Notes: generated by a model from the letters alone, not told the origin. DNA of 64,000 nt from Hydnum rufescens UP504 (GCA_014904985.1 MU128970.1:129504-193503), one strand, 5' to 3'. Positions 24,393 to 36,935 are shown, counted from the first letter of the stretch. Numbers and translations are program-made.

Positions 24393-24762
24393 TATTCCTG
24401 GTCAACCAAATTCCAAATGCCTGAATTGCTATTCTACCATCAGCACTGCCCAAGAGCTGGACAAGGAGAAAAGGTGGAGGATGGAAGAGAAGTTTAGATG
24501 ATAGTGGGGTTGAGTACACTTGCCTTGGACAACACTGGGGATGCCTGGAGTAGTTTGGGAAGGTCAGGGATTGTTTTGGAATTTTTGGAATTTTTTAGAT
24601 TTTTTGAGGCTAGGGGCGAATTCCGGTTTTCCATGGCCTGTGAGGAGCCTAGAGTCGATTTCCCGGATTTGGTCTGGGATTTGCATCCGAATTTGTACCG
24701 GGAGTCAGGGTCCTTTGGGTCGCCTGCTGGATCTCGCCTCTAACAGTGCTTGCAGGGGTCCT
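24393..24762. mobile_element. Right part of 751-bp TIR element, copy A
   Basis: Matches 36557-36927 and ends GCTTGCAGGGGTCCT, followed by the 8-bp duplication TGGAGGAT (24763-24770). Together with 23258-23632 it makes a complete element. Confidence 0.85.
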
Positions 24763-24770
24763 TGGAGGAT

Positions 24771-25165
24771 CCAGTAGCAATCCAGGGTATGTAATGATGA
24801 TGAGATCGCCGAGCGACCCGCCAAGCGTGGGCATGTCAAAATATGAAAACACCGAATTGCGATTGCCAGAATACGCATGGCAGACTTAGGGGTCGTAGTT
24901 GCTTATGTCTCTTCTAGTCGAGCACAAGCCAGACCTTCGGTGAGGGATAAGAAAAGGTCTTGCAGGGATCATCACCCTTGTGCCATGACGCTACGGTGGA
25001 ACACAAGGATATAAGGCGGAAGCTTCCAAAGGGGAAAAAAAACACTTGCTCATCAAAGAATAAGATACCACCGATTATCAAGGTTCAGGAGATTCTGGGC
25101 TCGGAAGTGAGGATCCACATACGCCGCCAGATACTATTCGTCCCCGATAATGCTGCCCCCTCTAC
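24771..25165 (+). repeat. Block R fragment after the TIR element
   Basis: Matches 36936-37325 nearly exactly and 4340-4700 with more divergence. At about 25165-25172 it changes abruptly to block U. No gene. Confidence 0.7.
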
Positions 25166-25402
25166 CACAATCTCTTCTTTTTTATTTGGAAAATGGAGCG
25201 CCATGACATTGGTATTACCTGATTCGTCGAAAGAAACACATCTACAGATATACAGTCATGTCCCAAATTTATTGTGTGAATCTCAGCACGCGGTAATTTG
25301 CAACCATCCCCTCGGGAGATCGATTTTACAGCAAAGTAGGGGAGAACAATCAAATGAAGGATGCATTCCGCTCGGCGCCTTCCGAGTATGCGCCGGCGTT
25401 GA
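25166..25402 (+). repeat. Block U continuation up to the LINE
   Basis: Matches 18628-18875 and resumes exactly where the copy before the N gap stopped. It ends at the LINE target site. Confidence 0.75.
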
Positions 25403-25418
25403 CTCCTCATCAACCACA
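25403..25418. repeat. Target site duplication, left of LINE
   Basis: CTCCTCATCAACCACA, repeated at 31783-31798. The uninterrupted counterpart is at about 18878-18893 (one G for A). Confidence 0.85.
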
Positions 25419-25529
25419 CACCTCACCTCCGCATACTGCCGGAGGAAAAAATCAAAAATCAAAAAAGATTTTAGATCAGAGTAGCTACAAAACACACTCC
25501 CCAGTCTCATAGCGACTATAAATCCCCCA

Positions 25530-27329
25530 ATGCCTCACCTTACCAGGACTGAAGCAAAAAAACAAAAAAAAGATGATCTGTCAAGCCTCGTAGACGCCCC
25601 AGACCTTGGAAAGGCAAAGCGCAACCAGTACACCAGCTTTGCCTCGGCAGTATTAGACCAAGATCACCCCCCAGGAGCAAAAGCCTAGAACCTAATGTGC
25701 CCATCCCTGCAGCACGGACTAATAGCCCAAGCCCTGAAGCCCCAGAAATGGGAATGGATGAGGAAGGTGAACGAACCCCTGACTATGTGACCTCTGACAT
25801 GGTGATGCAGAACATAAGACTCCTACACTACATGCTAGCGGAAGCAGACCCCACGACTACTGAAGAGATCCACCAGAGTGAAGAAATCAGACAGGCAATA
25901 CGCGCTCTCCACAAACTCATCCTACGTGATGAAGCCCACTCTATGGAAGAGATGGCAAGCGCCTTGACATCCAATGCTGAGTCCATCAAAAACCTCACTG
26001 AAACACTGAAACATGTCACAGGTGCCCACGCCCCAGTGAGACCTATGACACTGCCACCTCAGGCTCGGCAGGCCTAGATGTGAGCATACACGCCCCGCCA
26101 CGCACCCCAGCAAACACCCAACAAGCCCACCTGACCCCTCGGCCAACCCACATGTAATCAAGCCTACAAGCAAGAAGACCCCACCCCAGACCCGCCCACC
26201 GCCAGCCCATCCCCTACAGCGTGGCCATGCAAGCCGCCTAATTGTCGAATTAACGCCGAAGGTCCCAGCAAGTGAACAAAGGACAGGGCTACTCATCCGA
26301 GACTATATCAACGAGGCCCTCAAGGACTCAGCAAGGGCACCCGACCATGTCTGCATTGCTGGGATCACCTGGTCTCATGGAGGGAACCCAATTGCCATCG
26401 CTGCTGAGAGCTGCACTGCCACTGACCTCATAAAGTACAAAGATGTGATCGTAAATTGCCTGACATCTGATTTAGACATCGACTATGAACTTGAAGATGC
26501 AACGGCCCACCCGGACTACATCCATTACAAGGTTAAAGTGAACGGTGTCCCAACACGCCCCTCATGTGACGATAACCCTTTCCTTGTGGAAGAAGTGGCA
26601 GTGGAACTAGCTAACCAATGTGCAACCTACAGAGTCCTGGAACAGTTCATGTGCCCCGCCTGGCTGGGAAATGCAGGGACTGATGAGGGGAAAAATACAG
26701 GCACACTTGTCTTCTCATTCACGTCATCAGAGGACGCAGCAAAGATGATCAGTCTAAGGCGCATCTTCATCTTTGGGGAACTATGCTCAATAACTAGATA
26801 CGAGGAGCGTGCCCCTATTTGGTACTGCAAGCGCTGTGGATCAATTAGCCACAGCATGGCAACATGCAGAAATGGAGACCGATGCAAAACCTGCTCGGTA
26901 CCAGTTGCTGATCATGAGACTGAAAACCACCCCATAGGGGAACCTGCACAGTGCATTGACTGCCATGGAAACCACCCTGCAACTACAAAGGACTGCCCCG
27001 CACGCAAACACCGAGAGGGCCGCCATACTCCAATAACTGACAACCCATCAGGCGGAGCTGGGAAAGGTGGCTCACAGACCAACCCAAAGAAGAAAGGTAA
27101 AGAGGCCGCGGGGTCTGGCACTGCACTGCAAGGCAAACAGGCCAAGTACAGCCCCCCCAATGGTGCTAGCCTCCCGTCAGAGACTAAACTAACGTTCACT
27201 GCAAAAGACTGGCTAACCACCAGAAACAAGACAAAGAATGCACTGACCCCAGCAAGCCCGACAGATGAGATGACTCTAGACCCAAACTATTCAACAATCA
27301 ACAAACCCTCCATACCTGCAACACAATGA
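25530..27329 (+). pseudogene. LINE ORF1, nucleic-acid-binding protein with zinc knuckles (two frameshifts)
   Basis: The start ATG at 25530 opens a lysine-rich N-terminus. A frameshift in the C-run near 25665 moves the frame to one ending at 26077, and a second near 26070 moves it to the long frame ending TGA at 27329. The third part (from about 26080) has a central globular region followed by CCHC-type knuckles: CKRCGSISHSMATC (C-x2-C-x4-H-x4-C, about 26827) and CIDCHGNHPATTKDC (about 26953). This layout is typical of LINE ORF1 proteins, which bind element RNA. A basic, Pro/Lys-rich tail follows. The stop overlaps the ORF2 start. Confidence 0.85.
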
Positions 27330-30300
27330 AGACCACGCCCTCTACTCCCATTTATATATTTAGCCTCAACATTGCACGCTCAAATCAAAATGGCCACGCA
27401 GCCCTTCATTATGCCTCTGACGCCGCCAACAACTATAGCTTGATCCTATTCCAGGAGCCCTGGTTCGGGGCCATTGGGAATGATGCAAGAGGAGGGGTAA
27501 GCATGACAGGGTGGCAACCAATCCTACCGTGTGCCTCTGTTCCAGATGAAAGGCGACCCTGTGTCATGGCCTACCACAGAATTGAGGCCAACCTCGATAT
27601 AACCCTCCGCACTGACATTATAAATGACTTAGACATTATGATCCTAGATATTAAACGTAATGGCTCCCGCCGCCCGGCCACCAGGGTGATTAACTTATAT
27701 AACCAACCTGCCTCCGAGGACGGTGAGTATGCAGTTGACCGCCTAACTACTCTCCCACCCTTTGCCACAGTACCCACGGTCCTGACAGGGGACTGGAACC
27801 TCCACCACCCTCTCTGGAGGGAGATGGAGGGTCTGCCCAATCAGCGAGCACGGGAGGCTGTCACATGGCTGGGAGAGAATGGGTTCACTTTGAGGAATGG
27901 CTTCAACCAGACGACATACCAGTCATTCTGTGGACGCTTCTTTACACCGCTCGACCTCACGTTCACCAATGAAGCAACAAACGAGGGTGAAATGGTTAAC
28001 GACTGGATGATCGATGAGAACAATCGCTGCGGATCCGACCACTTTGCAACCTCATTCTCTATTGGATCCAATGCTGAGGAAATGGTCGATGTCCTTGAAG
28101 CTAAGTGGAACTGGAAAGAAGTGGATAAGCCCCTGTTCACCGAAACCCTGGCAAACAGCCTACATGATGATGAGCTAAGATATGAAACGATCTTCGGCTG
28201 CCTCTGTGATCACCACCTTTCCCAAGCTTCGAAGGAGGAGGTCGATCATGCAACAGAATTCCTACAGACTTGCATGGTCCAGGCTGACTGAGCTGGCAGT
28301 CCCCTGACGTAAAGCCTCCCAAAGGGCCAAACCATGGTGGTCCAGGAAACTGTCAACTGCACGCGAGGCAATAAATGAGGCTCGCATGGCCACGCTCCAG
28401 TTCTATCATGAACAGGGAGAGGCAAGTGTGGAATTGACCAATAATTTACAGCATGCCAGGAATGTATTCTCACGTCTGGTCAAGTCAGAGAAAAAGAAAT
28501 TCTATATGGACAAGGTTGAGAAAGCCACATCCAAGAATTTCTGGGACTTCCGGAGATGGACCACTGGATCACGCCAATATCCATCACCGGCCCTATCACG
28601 TAGAGTCGGCCTACCACAAGCTGTTCTCCACAAAGATAAGTGTGACCTCTTCCAGAATACCCTGTTTCCGCAGGCCCCTCTGATTGAGAATGATGAACCG
28701 CCAGACATGCAACCCCGCCAAGATGACCTCCTGTATGAGCCAATCAAACGAGGGGAAGTAAGGGATGCATTGTTCAGTGCCGCACAAGCTAACGCACCAG
28801 GAATGAGTGGTCTGACTGGTCTAGCCTACCGCCTCGCCTGGACAGTAGCAGAAGATGAGATCTTCTGGCTAATTTTGGCAGCTGCAGACATCGGATACCA
28901 CCCTCGCCTCTGGCGAACGTCAGTATCAGTTGCATTACGAAAACCAAACAAGCCCGACTACTCTCTCCCCCGAGCCTACCATCTGATCCAACTCCTGGAG
29001 GTCCTGGGAAAGGTTCTCGAACGCTTATAGGCTCACCACCTCTCTTTCCTGGCAGTCGAGCATGGTCTGATGCCGCCAAACCAATTCGGGGGTATACCAG
29101 GCCGCTCTGCAGATGACGCAATTCTAGCCTCAACTCATGATATAGAAGCTGCCTGGAACCACAAGCTAAGCACATCTACCCTCACATTTGACATCATGGG
29201 CTACTTTGACTTTGTCCCTCAGGGTGTCCTCCTAAACACCCTGCGGGACAAGCATATACTGCTGCCGATTGTCCAATGGATACAGTCATTCATGTCGGAA
29301 CGCTCTACAGCAGTGTCCCTAGATGGTAAACAGGACGAACTCCTGCCCATAGCAACAGGTATCCCCCAGGGATCCTGCGTGTCCCCAGTACTAGCTGCGT
29401 TCTTCTCAGCCCCCCTTACTGATTACGTCCATGAGCAGGTTCTTGCCCATCTTGATGCCAATGCCAATGACAAAGCAGAAGTAGCAGAAGCCAGAGCCTC
29501 GGTAGCGACCCTCTTTGTCTATGTGGATGATGGGAAGATTTCCGTCGCCTCGAAATCCCTCAACACAAATGTCATGATTATCAAGATCGCATATACTGCA
29601 GTTGATAAATGGCTAGGTGATCGTGGGTTGATGATTGACCCCATTAAAAAAGAACTGATACACCACACAAAGAGCCAAAAAACGGGCCCGGGAGACCTGC
29701 CCAACATCAGCCTCCCAACCCGCACTCCAGGCATGCTTCAGAATGTCACCCAGTCTCCATCAATCAAATGGCTAGGTGTCTGGTTTGACAGGCGGCTCAC
29801 ATTCAAACAGCACGTCAAGAAGGCAGCAGAAAAGGCCTCCAAAGCTGCAAACGCTCTCAGTATGCTCAGCAACTCGGTACGCGGGCTCGACCAGGAACAC
29901 CTACGCAACCTATACCGAGGTGCTGTCCTACCAATGATGACCTATGCCAGCACCGCATGGTGGACTGGCCTGAGCAACCGGGTAAGCCCTCTCACAGTTG
30001 TTCAGAACAAGGCTATCCGTCACATCACAGGGGCGTTTCGCACGACCCCGATATATGCAATGGAAATTGAGGCCTCGATGCCACCCCTCCCACTCCTACT
30101 TGACCACCTCAACGATCGTGCAGCAACACACCTATCAAGACTGGACAATAGGAACCCTGTGGTCACGCGTATGCCTGAGTCAACCCGCCCACAGGACCTC
30201 ATCCCCACCAATGCACCCCCTCTCCCTGCCCACCCGGGGGTCCGTAACTTCAGGGACCCACAACGCAGAGCAGCAGCCAAAGCAAAAGCCGATGCCACAC

Positions 30301-31414
30301 TGTCAACGCGACTGATCAAAATCGCACAACGGCGTGTAGCACGGTCTGAAAGGATCAAGCCATTTGCCGAACCACCATGGCGAAGAACCCACTACGACAA
30401 TGATCTAAAGGATAGGATCTCCATATGTGTCCCACCTATGGAACCTGGTACGTCCCTCAAGGCAGAATGGGCTGACAAGCATATGGATTACATCCAGTCG
30501 ATTGCCCATAACCCCGACTTCCTCCTGGTCTACACAGATGGCTCTATGACCACTGAACAAGGGGTACGCCAAACAGGGTTTGGTGCAGTAGCCTACCACA
30601 GGGACAAAGTGATACTTGACCTGGCAGGTGCGCTAGGCCCAAGAGTAGAGGTCTATGATACCGAGATGGAAGCTCTTGCAACCGCAGCTGAGCAAACCTG
30701 TAACCTCATACTCCATGATGAACATCTTGCTAACATCAAAAAGCTAAACTTCTATGTGGACAACACTGGGGCAATATCCAGGATCTTCGACAGCAGCCCC
30801 GGAAAGGCCCAGTCATGCTCAAGGCGCTTCCGGTCCACTGTGCTCAAGATAATTGACCAGAGACCCGGCATAAACATTCTTATCGACTGGGCTCCCGGAC
30901 ACGAGGGAATTATTGGCAATGAACTGGCTGACAAGCGGGCGAAGGAAGGGGCATCACACATCCCCTGCGATCCTGCATACACCTCCGCATCGTTCGTCAG
31001 CAGCCTACAGCGACATGCCCTGGCACAAAGCTGGATCCACGAATGGACTGGGTCACATCGAACCCGAAGTGCCTTCACTGACGCAAACCGCATCGCACCA
31101 TCCTTAAAACCGACAAAGCACTTCCTACACCTAGGCAGGAAAGCATTCAGCAGATCGGTCCAATGCCGTACGGGTCATGCACACCTCGGGGAATACTACT
31201 CCCAGCGAGTTCAAACAGAACCCTTTCCTGCCCATGCGGGACCGAACTCCAGACACGCATACACGTACTACAGGAATGTGACCTTTACGAAGAGTACTGC
31301 AACCTCCTCGGCAACGAGGATGAGCGGGAAATCAAGACCCTCCTAGGGACAAGTGACAGTATAATCCGCCTCGCAGACTTCCTCACCTCATCCGGGGCAC
31401 TCAACAAACACTGA
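27326..31414 (+). pseudogene. LINE ORF2: endonuclease, reverse transcriptase, RNase H (frameshifted)
   Basis: 27326-28291 is an exonuclease-endonuclease-phosphatase domain: SLNIARSNQN near the start, LFQEPWF, LTGDWNLHHPLW and the final GSDHFA motif. A frame change near 28290 leads to the reverse transcriptase (28386-30400), with NQFGGIPGRSADDAI, FDIMGYFDFV (first Asp), GIPQGSCVSPVL and the catalytic YVDDGK at about 29520. A TAG at 29028-29030 interrupts it. RNase H follows (about 30500-31000): YTDGS, EMEAL, YVDNTGA and APGHEGIIGNELAD give the acidic residues. A last frameshift near 31215 precedes a CPCGTELQTRIHVLQEC zinc-finger tail, the usual C-terminus of this class. Function: nicking the target and copying the element RNA there. 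Confidence 0.93.
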
Positions 31415-31782
31415 TGCCCAAAAGACAGCAAACGATGAATTCATAACCCCAGCAGTACGGAGAGTCACACCCCGTACCACATTGGAACGAAGGAACCAAC
31501 CCCCCCGCGATACCGAACCCCCCCCATATTTCTCTCACCCCATTCTCTCTCTGATCTCTCCAATTATTGTCCAAACGTCTATATAACCACCGATACCTAG
31601 AAAGCCCACCACCCCCGACCCCGCACCCCGGCCTAGCCACACTGCACACACCCCAGTCCCCCTGATTGCTCCTTCTCGCACATAGATATAGCACACATAT
31701 GTACATTAGCTTAGTACGAGACCGCTCTCGGCGCCGCCCGGCAGCCTAATGCGGTATATAAACAAGATTCCTCCTCCTCCTC

Positions 31783-31798
31783 CTCCTCATCAACCACA
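31783..31798. repeat. Target site duplication, right of LINE
   Basis: Same 16 bp as 25403-25418. It is continuous with the (TCC)n tail (31769-31782), so the exact junction is ambiguous by a few bases. Confidence 0.85.
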
Positions 31799-31843
31799 AG
31801 CTATTCTCTTTGATCGAGTCCTGGGCACCATTACCATTTCCTC

Positions 31844-32660
31844 ATGTCATCGATGTCTTTGTTGACTGAAATACCCAATCCCAATGGGGCCGTGGTCATT
31901 ATTACTGGTGGTACTAGTGGCATAGGTCTCGCATTGGCCCAAGAGCTAGTCAAGCGATCGTATGCATGGTCTATTTTTTGCTGGCCGTGTTCTCCTAGTT
32001 ATGGCGGACCATCCCCCTCAGTATCAACGCCATCGTCATTACTGGCCGGAATCAGGATAAAATTGACACGGCTCTTCAAAAACTCGAAACTACAGCGCGT
32101 GAGTTTCCGCTGTAGTCGCCCCGCTATCCATGCGGCACTAATATAGATGTATTTGATGGAATTTCTCAAAAATTCCAGCCCGCCTGGAGTCCAAGTCTGC
32201 GGAAGGTCTGCAGACTCCACGAAGTGCGATGACTCCAATGGGATATACCCAAGGTAACATCCTAACCCCTCAACCATCGTCGTTGTCCTACTTAGAGGTG
32301 CACCATCCCCTATCGTGCCTTGGATGATGGACACCTGAATCCGGACATACAGACTGTTTTCGCCAATGCAGCTGCTCCTGGCTTTAATCAACCAGGATTC
32401 GACAAATTGGAGGAACTGGATACATCAAAGACAATAAACATGCTCAACAGTAGTGTTCCGTTCACGATTCACACCGCAGCTCTCTTTCTCGCCAAGTCCC
32501 CCGCTAATGATAGGGCTATTTTTATTACGGGATCCGATGCAACCTTCCAGGCTTTTGACCTCAATCTGAATTATCGCATCGTCAAAGTAGCTATGAACGC
32601 AGTGACATTCTCTTATGCGGATTTTCTCCTCCAATGTAGTATTCACATCAACAGCGAGCT
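31844..32660 (+). pseudogene. Short-chain dehydrogenase/reductase-like remnant, copy B
   Basis: Same layout as copy A: VVIITGGTSGIGLALAQEL with the TGxxxGIG motif, intron from GTATGC, then the ITGRNQDKIDTAL exon and the GTGAGT intron. Here the later frame is slightly longer (from 32320, DDGHLNPDIQTVFANAA) because a stop in copy A is CAG. A 12-nt gain near 32203 also distinguishes the two. The LINE ends about 60 bp upstream of the ATG, so any native promoter is displaced by 6.4 kb. No catalytic YxxxK was found. Confidence 0.65.
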
Positions 32661-34249
32661 TCTTGTGGTGTTTATGGAAAGGTGGTGGTTACACTTACTG
32701 TTCCTGGGCAAGTGGTATCACCAGCATGGGTGCTCATGGGTTTGACAGCTCCTTTGGCACGATATTGGAGACCTTGTGGGCTGCGGCTTTATCCCTATGA
32801 AAGTCATCACCAGTATGTTCCTGCGTCTCATAAATGACACATCTAAGTCAGGTCGTGATCATCCGTGTCACTAATACAGTTCTCTTTCCCCTTTTCTTTT
32901 CTTTGGTAATGTCTGAAACCGGATTGACGCTCTCCCACCCTGCAAGGATTCTAATGCGAATCCCACAACTGCGTGCCATTCCATTTGACATTCAGGCAGA
33001 GACCCTCACGCCTGGGGAATGGTTAAGAATCCACCGTTTGTATCCCCCCCTTGCTCTTGATCCGTTTCTTCACCCGGCAAACCGATTTTTTTCATCCACT
33101 GAAGTCGCATTGGGCACCTGTTTTCGGAATGGCCCCTGGTGTGTTGTGAAACCTCCCCTTTTCTGAGCTTACTATCTACGACGTCCTGCAATACAACTAG
33201 CAATCAGTTGCCTATGTTGGAGTGAACGTAGCGGAAACGGCCTGGTGCACTGACGGAGACAAGCGCGACCCCTATATGGCTATGCAGACGGACTTGCTGC
33301 TTGCCAATCTACTAGATCTCGCAGCCAGGTTTCACCAGTGTCTTTTACCTCTGCTTCACCGGCACCACCGGTACTCAGACATTTTTCTTCTCTTATCCCA
33401 TTTATGTGTGTTTTTTCTGACTTCCTGTAAATACTATAAAAGATGGGCTTGGGCTCACAAAAATACCAAGGATCTCTATGTGTTCTTCCTGTCATTGCCT
33501 CTATTCACCTGAGCAACTTGAGTCTCCCTGATCGTCTGTCTGAATTCGTCCTCGCCCGCTTAGTAATCAGGGGGGATCTCGCCCGAATACTGTAACCCTC
33601 CCAAGCCTATTCAATACATGCTCCCATTCTCGTACCCTACTCTGTATAGTTATCCCTTGGGGACATAGGGATTTATGTAACCCCTTATTTTTGTTACAAA
33701 ACAATTCTTGATTATTTCTTCAGGACTACAAGACAAATGACTTATCTGTTCCAATCTAGACATTGGGTTCAGTGTCACCCATTCTTGCGAGTGACAGCGT
33801 GTGATAAGACCCGCATCCAGGCAGCGCTGTATTTAAAAGCCTTGACAAAAACGACGCTGGTGCCTAGTCCACCTCATGAGGAGAGAGACTGGCGTTCGAT
33901 AATATGTAGTCCACTCAATGCCGACATGGCTTTGGATCAGTGAATTAAGACCAGGGAACGAGAACGAGGCGTGATCGATCCTTGTCATGGCCCGTATTCC
34001 CAGTGATTATGTCAGCAGCTCCTCGGCCTCCACTGTCTCAAAAGTCAGACCACTCCGAAAACGGGCCCTTCGACCTTTTTGGAGCGGGTGAACTGGTGCA
34101 CTGCCTAATCAGTTTTGAAAGAGAATGAGTACATTTCAAAGAGGGCACTGGTTGCAAATTCATCTGCCAGCCAGATGTGCCTTGCTACTCAGGTTCTAGT
34201 CGATTACACCATCGTGTAAAGAATCAGTCCAAGTGCTCTCTCTCACATC
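32661..34249 (+). other. Segment X, copy B: no supported gene
   Basis: Counterpart of 19755-21335, with a few short indels (for example extra sequence near 32998). No domain recognised. Confidence 0.5.
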
Positions 34250-34954
34250 ATGGCACCCCCGCAGGCAGCGGACATGCGAAAAGTGCATATTTTAGGTATG
34301 CCACTTACAGACCAGGAATTCGCATCGAACAAATCTATTTGGCCTCACGACAGGCGCTAAATGTCACAGTCATTCACTACGGGGCTGGGGGAAATATCGG
34401 CTTCACTTCACCATTGAGCCTCCTGCTACCATCACTGAAATTCGTTCCCCAAAATCAGCCTACACGAAAGTAACACACAATGTGGTACTGTGGAGGGAGC
34501 CCTGGGCATGAGTTGTAAGTTTAGATCATACCCACATGTTTTGTTGCCCTTCATTCATATTTTCTCGGCAGCAACACCTATCCATTGCACAGTGGCTATT
34601 GATTTGTGCGAGAGTCGTCTTGGGCGTTCTGCGCGGATCGTCGCATCGTGGACTTTGGATCCCTCCCAGGCAACACACAATGGTGAACCTGCTTGTGTTT
34701 ATGTGAAGAGAGGACCACACTAACGTAGGGTCTTTATTCCTGCAGCGATGCGCCTCAATTTGGCAGCAACCGTAAACAACAACTTCGGAGCCTTGATAAT
34801 ATATGTAAAGTCCTCTCTCCCATCTACTGGGCGGCCAGGTGCCAGGGCCAATGGCGAGATTCAAGCTGCCGCTAATGATATTCGAGCTGCCGCCTCACTT
34901 GTAACAGGGTTCGGAGGCTTAGTCAACGCCATCGCTGATTTGTTCTCATCATAA
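34250..34954 (+). CDS. Small multi-exon gene of unknown function, copy B (uncertain model)
   Basis: Counterpart of 21336-22040, with start ATG at 34250 and last frame 34748-34954. The sequence differs from copy A at only a handful of bases (for example CTCACGAC for CTCGCGAC near 34344), and the final alanine-rich peptide is unchanged. I recognise no family. The near-absence of change says little about selection, because the surrounding non-coding sequence is equally conserved. Confidence 0.35.
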
Positions 34955-36168
34955 TTTGGGCTTTATTTCCGATTTCGATGTTCAATTTCCGTTGCTGGAC
35001 TGTCAGTAGGAATCCTTGTCATGATATGGTTGATTACGGTTCTATTCCAGCCTGCTATGTTCTTCAACATGAAGTATTGTGGTGGAAGTGCAGGGTTACC
35101 AGCGCACGTAGCATGCCCAATATGAGGGCCCCTGATGGTTAGCTTGCACGTTCCTACCAGGGAGATTTTTGGATTCTGGACACCTACCTCACACGATGTC
35201 CCGTGAGTCTGAAACCCAAAAGTTTTCGCCCTAGGTTAATCTCGCCAGGAGATGCAAACCACCCAGCACGAAGTGCCCTTCATTACTCCAGGAGTTCCTG
35301 TTGGTACCATGTAAAGGGCAGGTGCCATAATGACTAGGGTTTGGGGTCTCCTGGGCTCCTTTGTGAAGACCATCCACGGAAATCTCGCGGCTTTGTGGCT
35401 TGCTGACCGTACTTGCACCCACCTGAAGGCCACGCGCCACAAATGGCACGCAATGTGAGCAATTTCCTTTATGTCTGCCTCATAAGTCAGACCGGTCCGA
35501 AAACAAATCTTTGAATTTCTGGGACAGCTCTACGCGACATTGGTAGCACCTCTTCTGAAAAAGCGTCGCTTTGCATCTGGCCAAATTTGATGGGATACAC
35601 CAATCCGGAGGGTGCTTCTCGAAGACGGTACTGCCTTGTGGTTGCAAATTGATCACCCTTCTTCGCTACCTGGGTTCCAGTCGATCACACCACCTGCTGG
35701 GAAATCCATCAGTCAGAGTGCTCTCTCACACATCGTGGCATCCGAATCCCCGCTCCCGGTGAGATTGTCCTGGGGTTAAAAAAAATTTCGGCCTCATATT
35801 CAGTGCTAGGTCAGTGTCTAAAATTCACAACTCTTCCAAGTGCAGGCCCGGCGGTCAGCCTGATCATCAGGGGTCTTCATACTGGGCACGTTATGTGCAC
35901 TGATGGCCCAGAATGTCCATTACGGGACTGTTGCATACCTAGTGTTTAAGAAAAAGATAGCGGGCAGGAGAGAACCGTAGCCGATCACACCATGACAATT
36001 TAAAGGACTCCCAGTCTTGTGCTTCACCATGTGAACATAGATCTTACCTCTTTTCAGGCACAGGCAGTGCAACGGTCACTTCAAAATCTCGGAGGACCCT
36101 TGGAGGTCCTCCACTTTCCAAGAACAAACGATTGCTAAATTTCAATTAGACTTTCAAATTGATAACAG
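34955..36168 (+). other. Segment X, copy B: no supported gene
   Basis: Counterpart of 22041-23249. It matches block R copy 1 from about 35755. No coding frame supported. Confidence 0.6.
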
Positions 36169-36176
36169 TGGAGGAT

Positions 36177-36927
36177 AGGACCCCTGCAAGCACTGTTAGA
36201 GGCGAGATCCAAGGTTCCCGGATTTTGAGGGTGATTTTGAGATTATGCGAGGGCAAATTCCCGGATCCGGAGCCAAAATTTGGTCGGTGAGGCGAGGGGT
36301 AGGTTCCCGGATTTGGCACTTCAACCAAACTAGGCTAGATCTGAAATCCCGTCTTTAGGGGTGTGGTCCGGATGGTGTTATAGTAATGTGGTACTATTAT
36401 AGTAATGTTCTGTGTTCAACCCTGGGTAGGTGTGTTTCTTTTTTGGCTTCTAAAATACCTACAGAATGTTGCTTTATGGCTTCCTGCAGTACTTAACTAC
36501 TCCAGGAAACTTGGTATGCACTATTGTGAAATTGAACAGCCTCACTTTAATGACTTATCCTGGTCAACCAAATTCCAAATGCCTGAATTGCTATTCTACC
36601 ATCAGCACTGCCCAAGAGCTGGACAAGGAGAAAAAGGTGGAGGATGGAAGAGAAGTTTAGATGATAGTGGGGTTGAGTACACTTGCCTTGGACAACACTG
36701 GGGATGCCTGGAGTAGTTTGGGAAGGTCAGGGATTGTTTTGGAATTTTTGGAATTTTTTGAGATTTTTTGAGGCTAGGGGCGAATTCCCGGTTTTCCATG
36801 GCCTGTGAGGAGCCTAGAGTCGATTTCCCGGATTTGGTCTGGGATTTGCATCCGAATTTGTACCGGGAGTCAGGGTCCTTTGGGTCGCCTGCTGGATCTC
36901 GCCTCTAACAGTGCTTGCAGGGGTCCT
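36177..36927. mobile_element. 751-bp non-autonomous TIR element with 8-bp target duplication (hAT-like)
   Basis: The left end AGGACCCCTGCAAGCACTG is repeated inverted at the right end; the terminal repeats are about 34 bp and essentially perfect. Both sides carry TGGAGGAT (36169-36176 and 36928-36935). Block R copy 1 shows the unoccupied site TGGACGAT at 4332-4339. Eight-bp duplications with terminal inverted repeats are the hallmark of hAT elements; the hAT assignment is inference since the interior codes for nothing recognisable. The interior holds ATAGTAATG repeats around 36381-36405. Confidence 0.85.
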
Positions 36928-36935
36928 TGGAGGAT

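Larger units (their letters stand above)
25419..31782 (+). mobile_element. Non-LTR retrotransposon (LINE), Tad1/I-like, full length but mutated
   Basis: A 6.36-kb element with about 110 nt of 5' leader, ORF1 (25530-27329), ORF2 (27326-31414), a roughly 370-nt 3' region and a (TCC)n tail instead of poly(A). ORF2 carries endonuclease, reverse transcriptase and RNase H in that order, which places it among the I/Tad1/R1-type LINEs; Tad1-like elements are the usual ones in fungi, so that clade assignment is inference. Both ends are defined by a 16-bp target duplication and by the empty site at 18.88 kb. Frameshifts in both ORFs and one in-frame stop show that this copy cannot transpose by itself. 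The rest of the sequence is little decayed, so the insertion is fairly recent. Confidence 0.93.

Noticed and set aside
29998..30358. Out-of-frame ORFs inside LINE ORF2
   Set aside because: Alternative frames of the reverse transcriptase and RNase H coding region.
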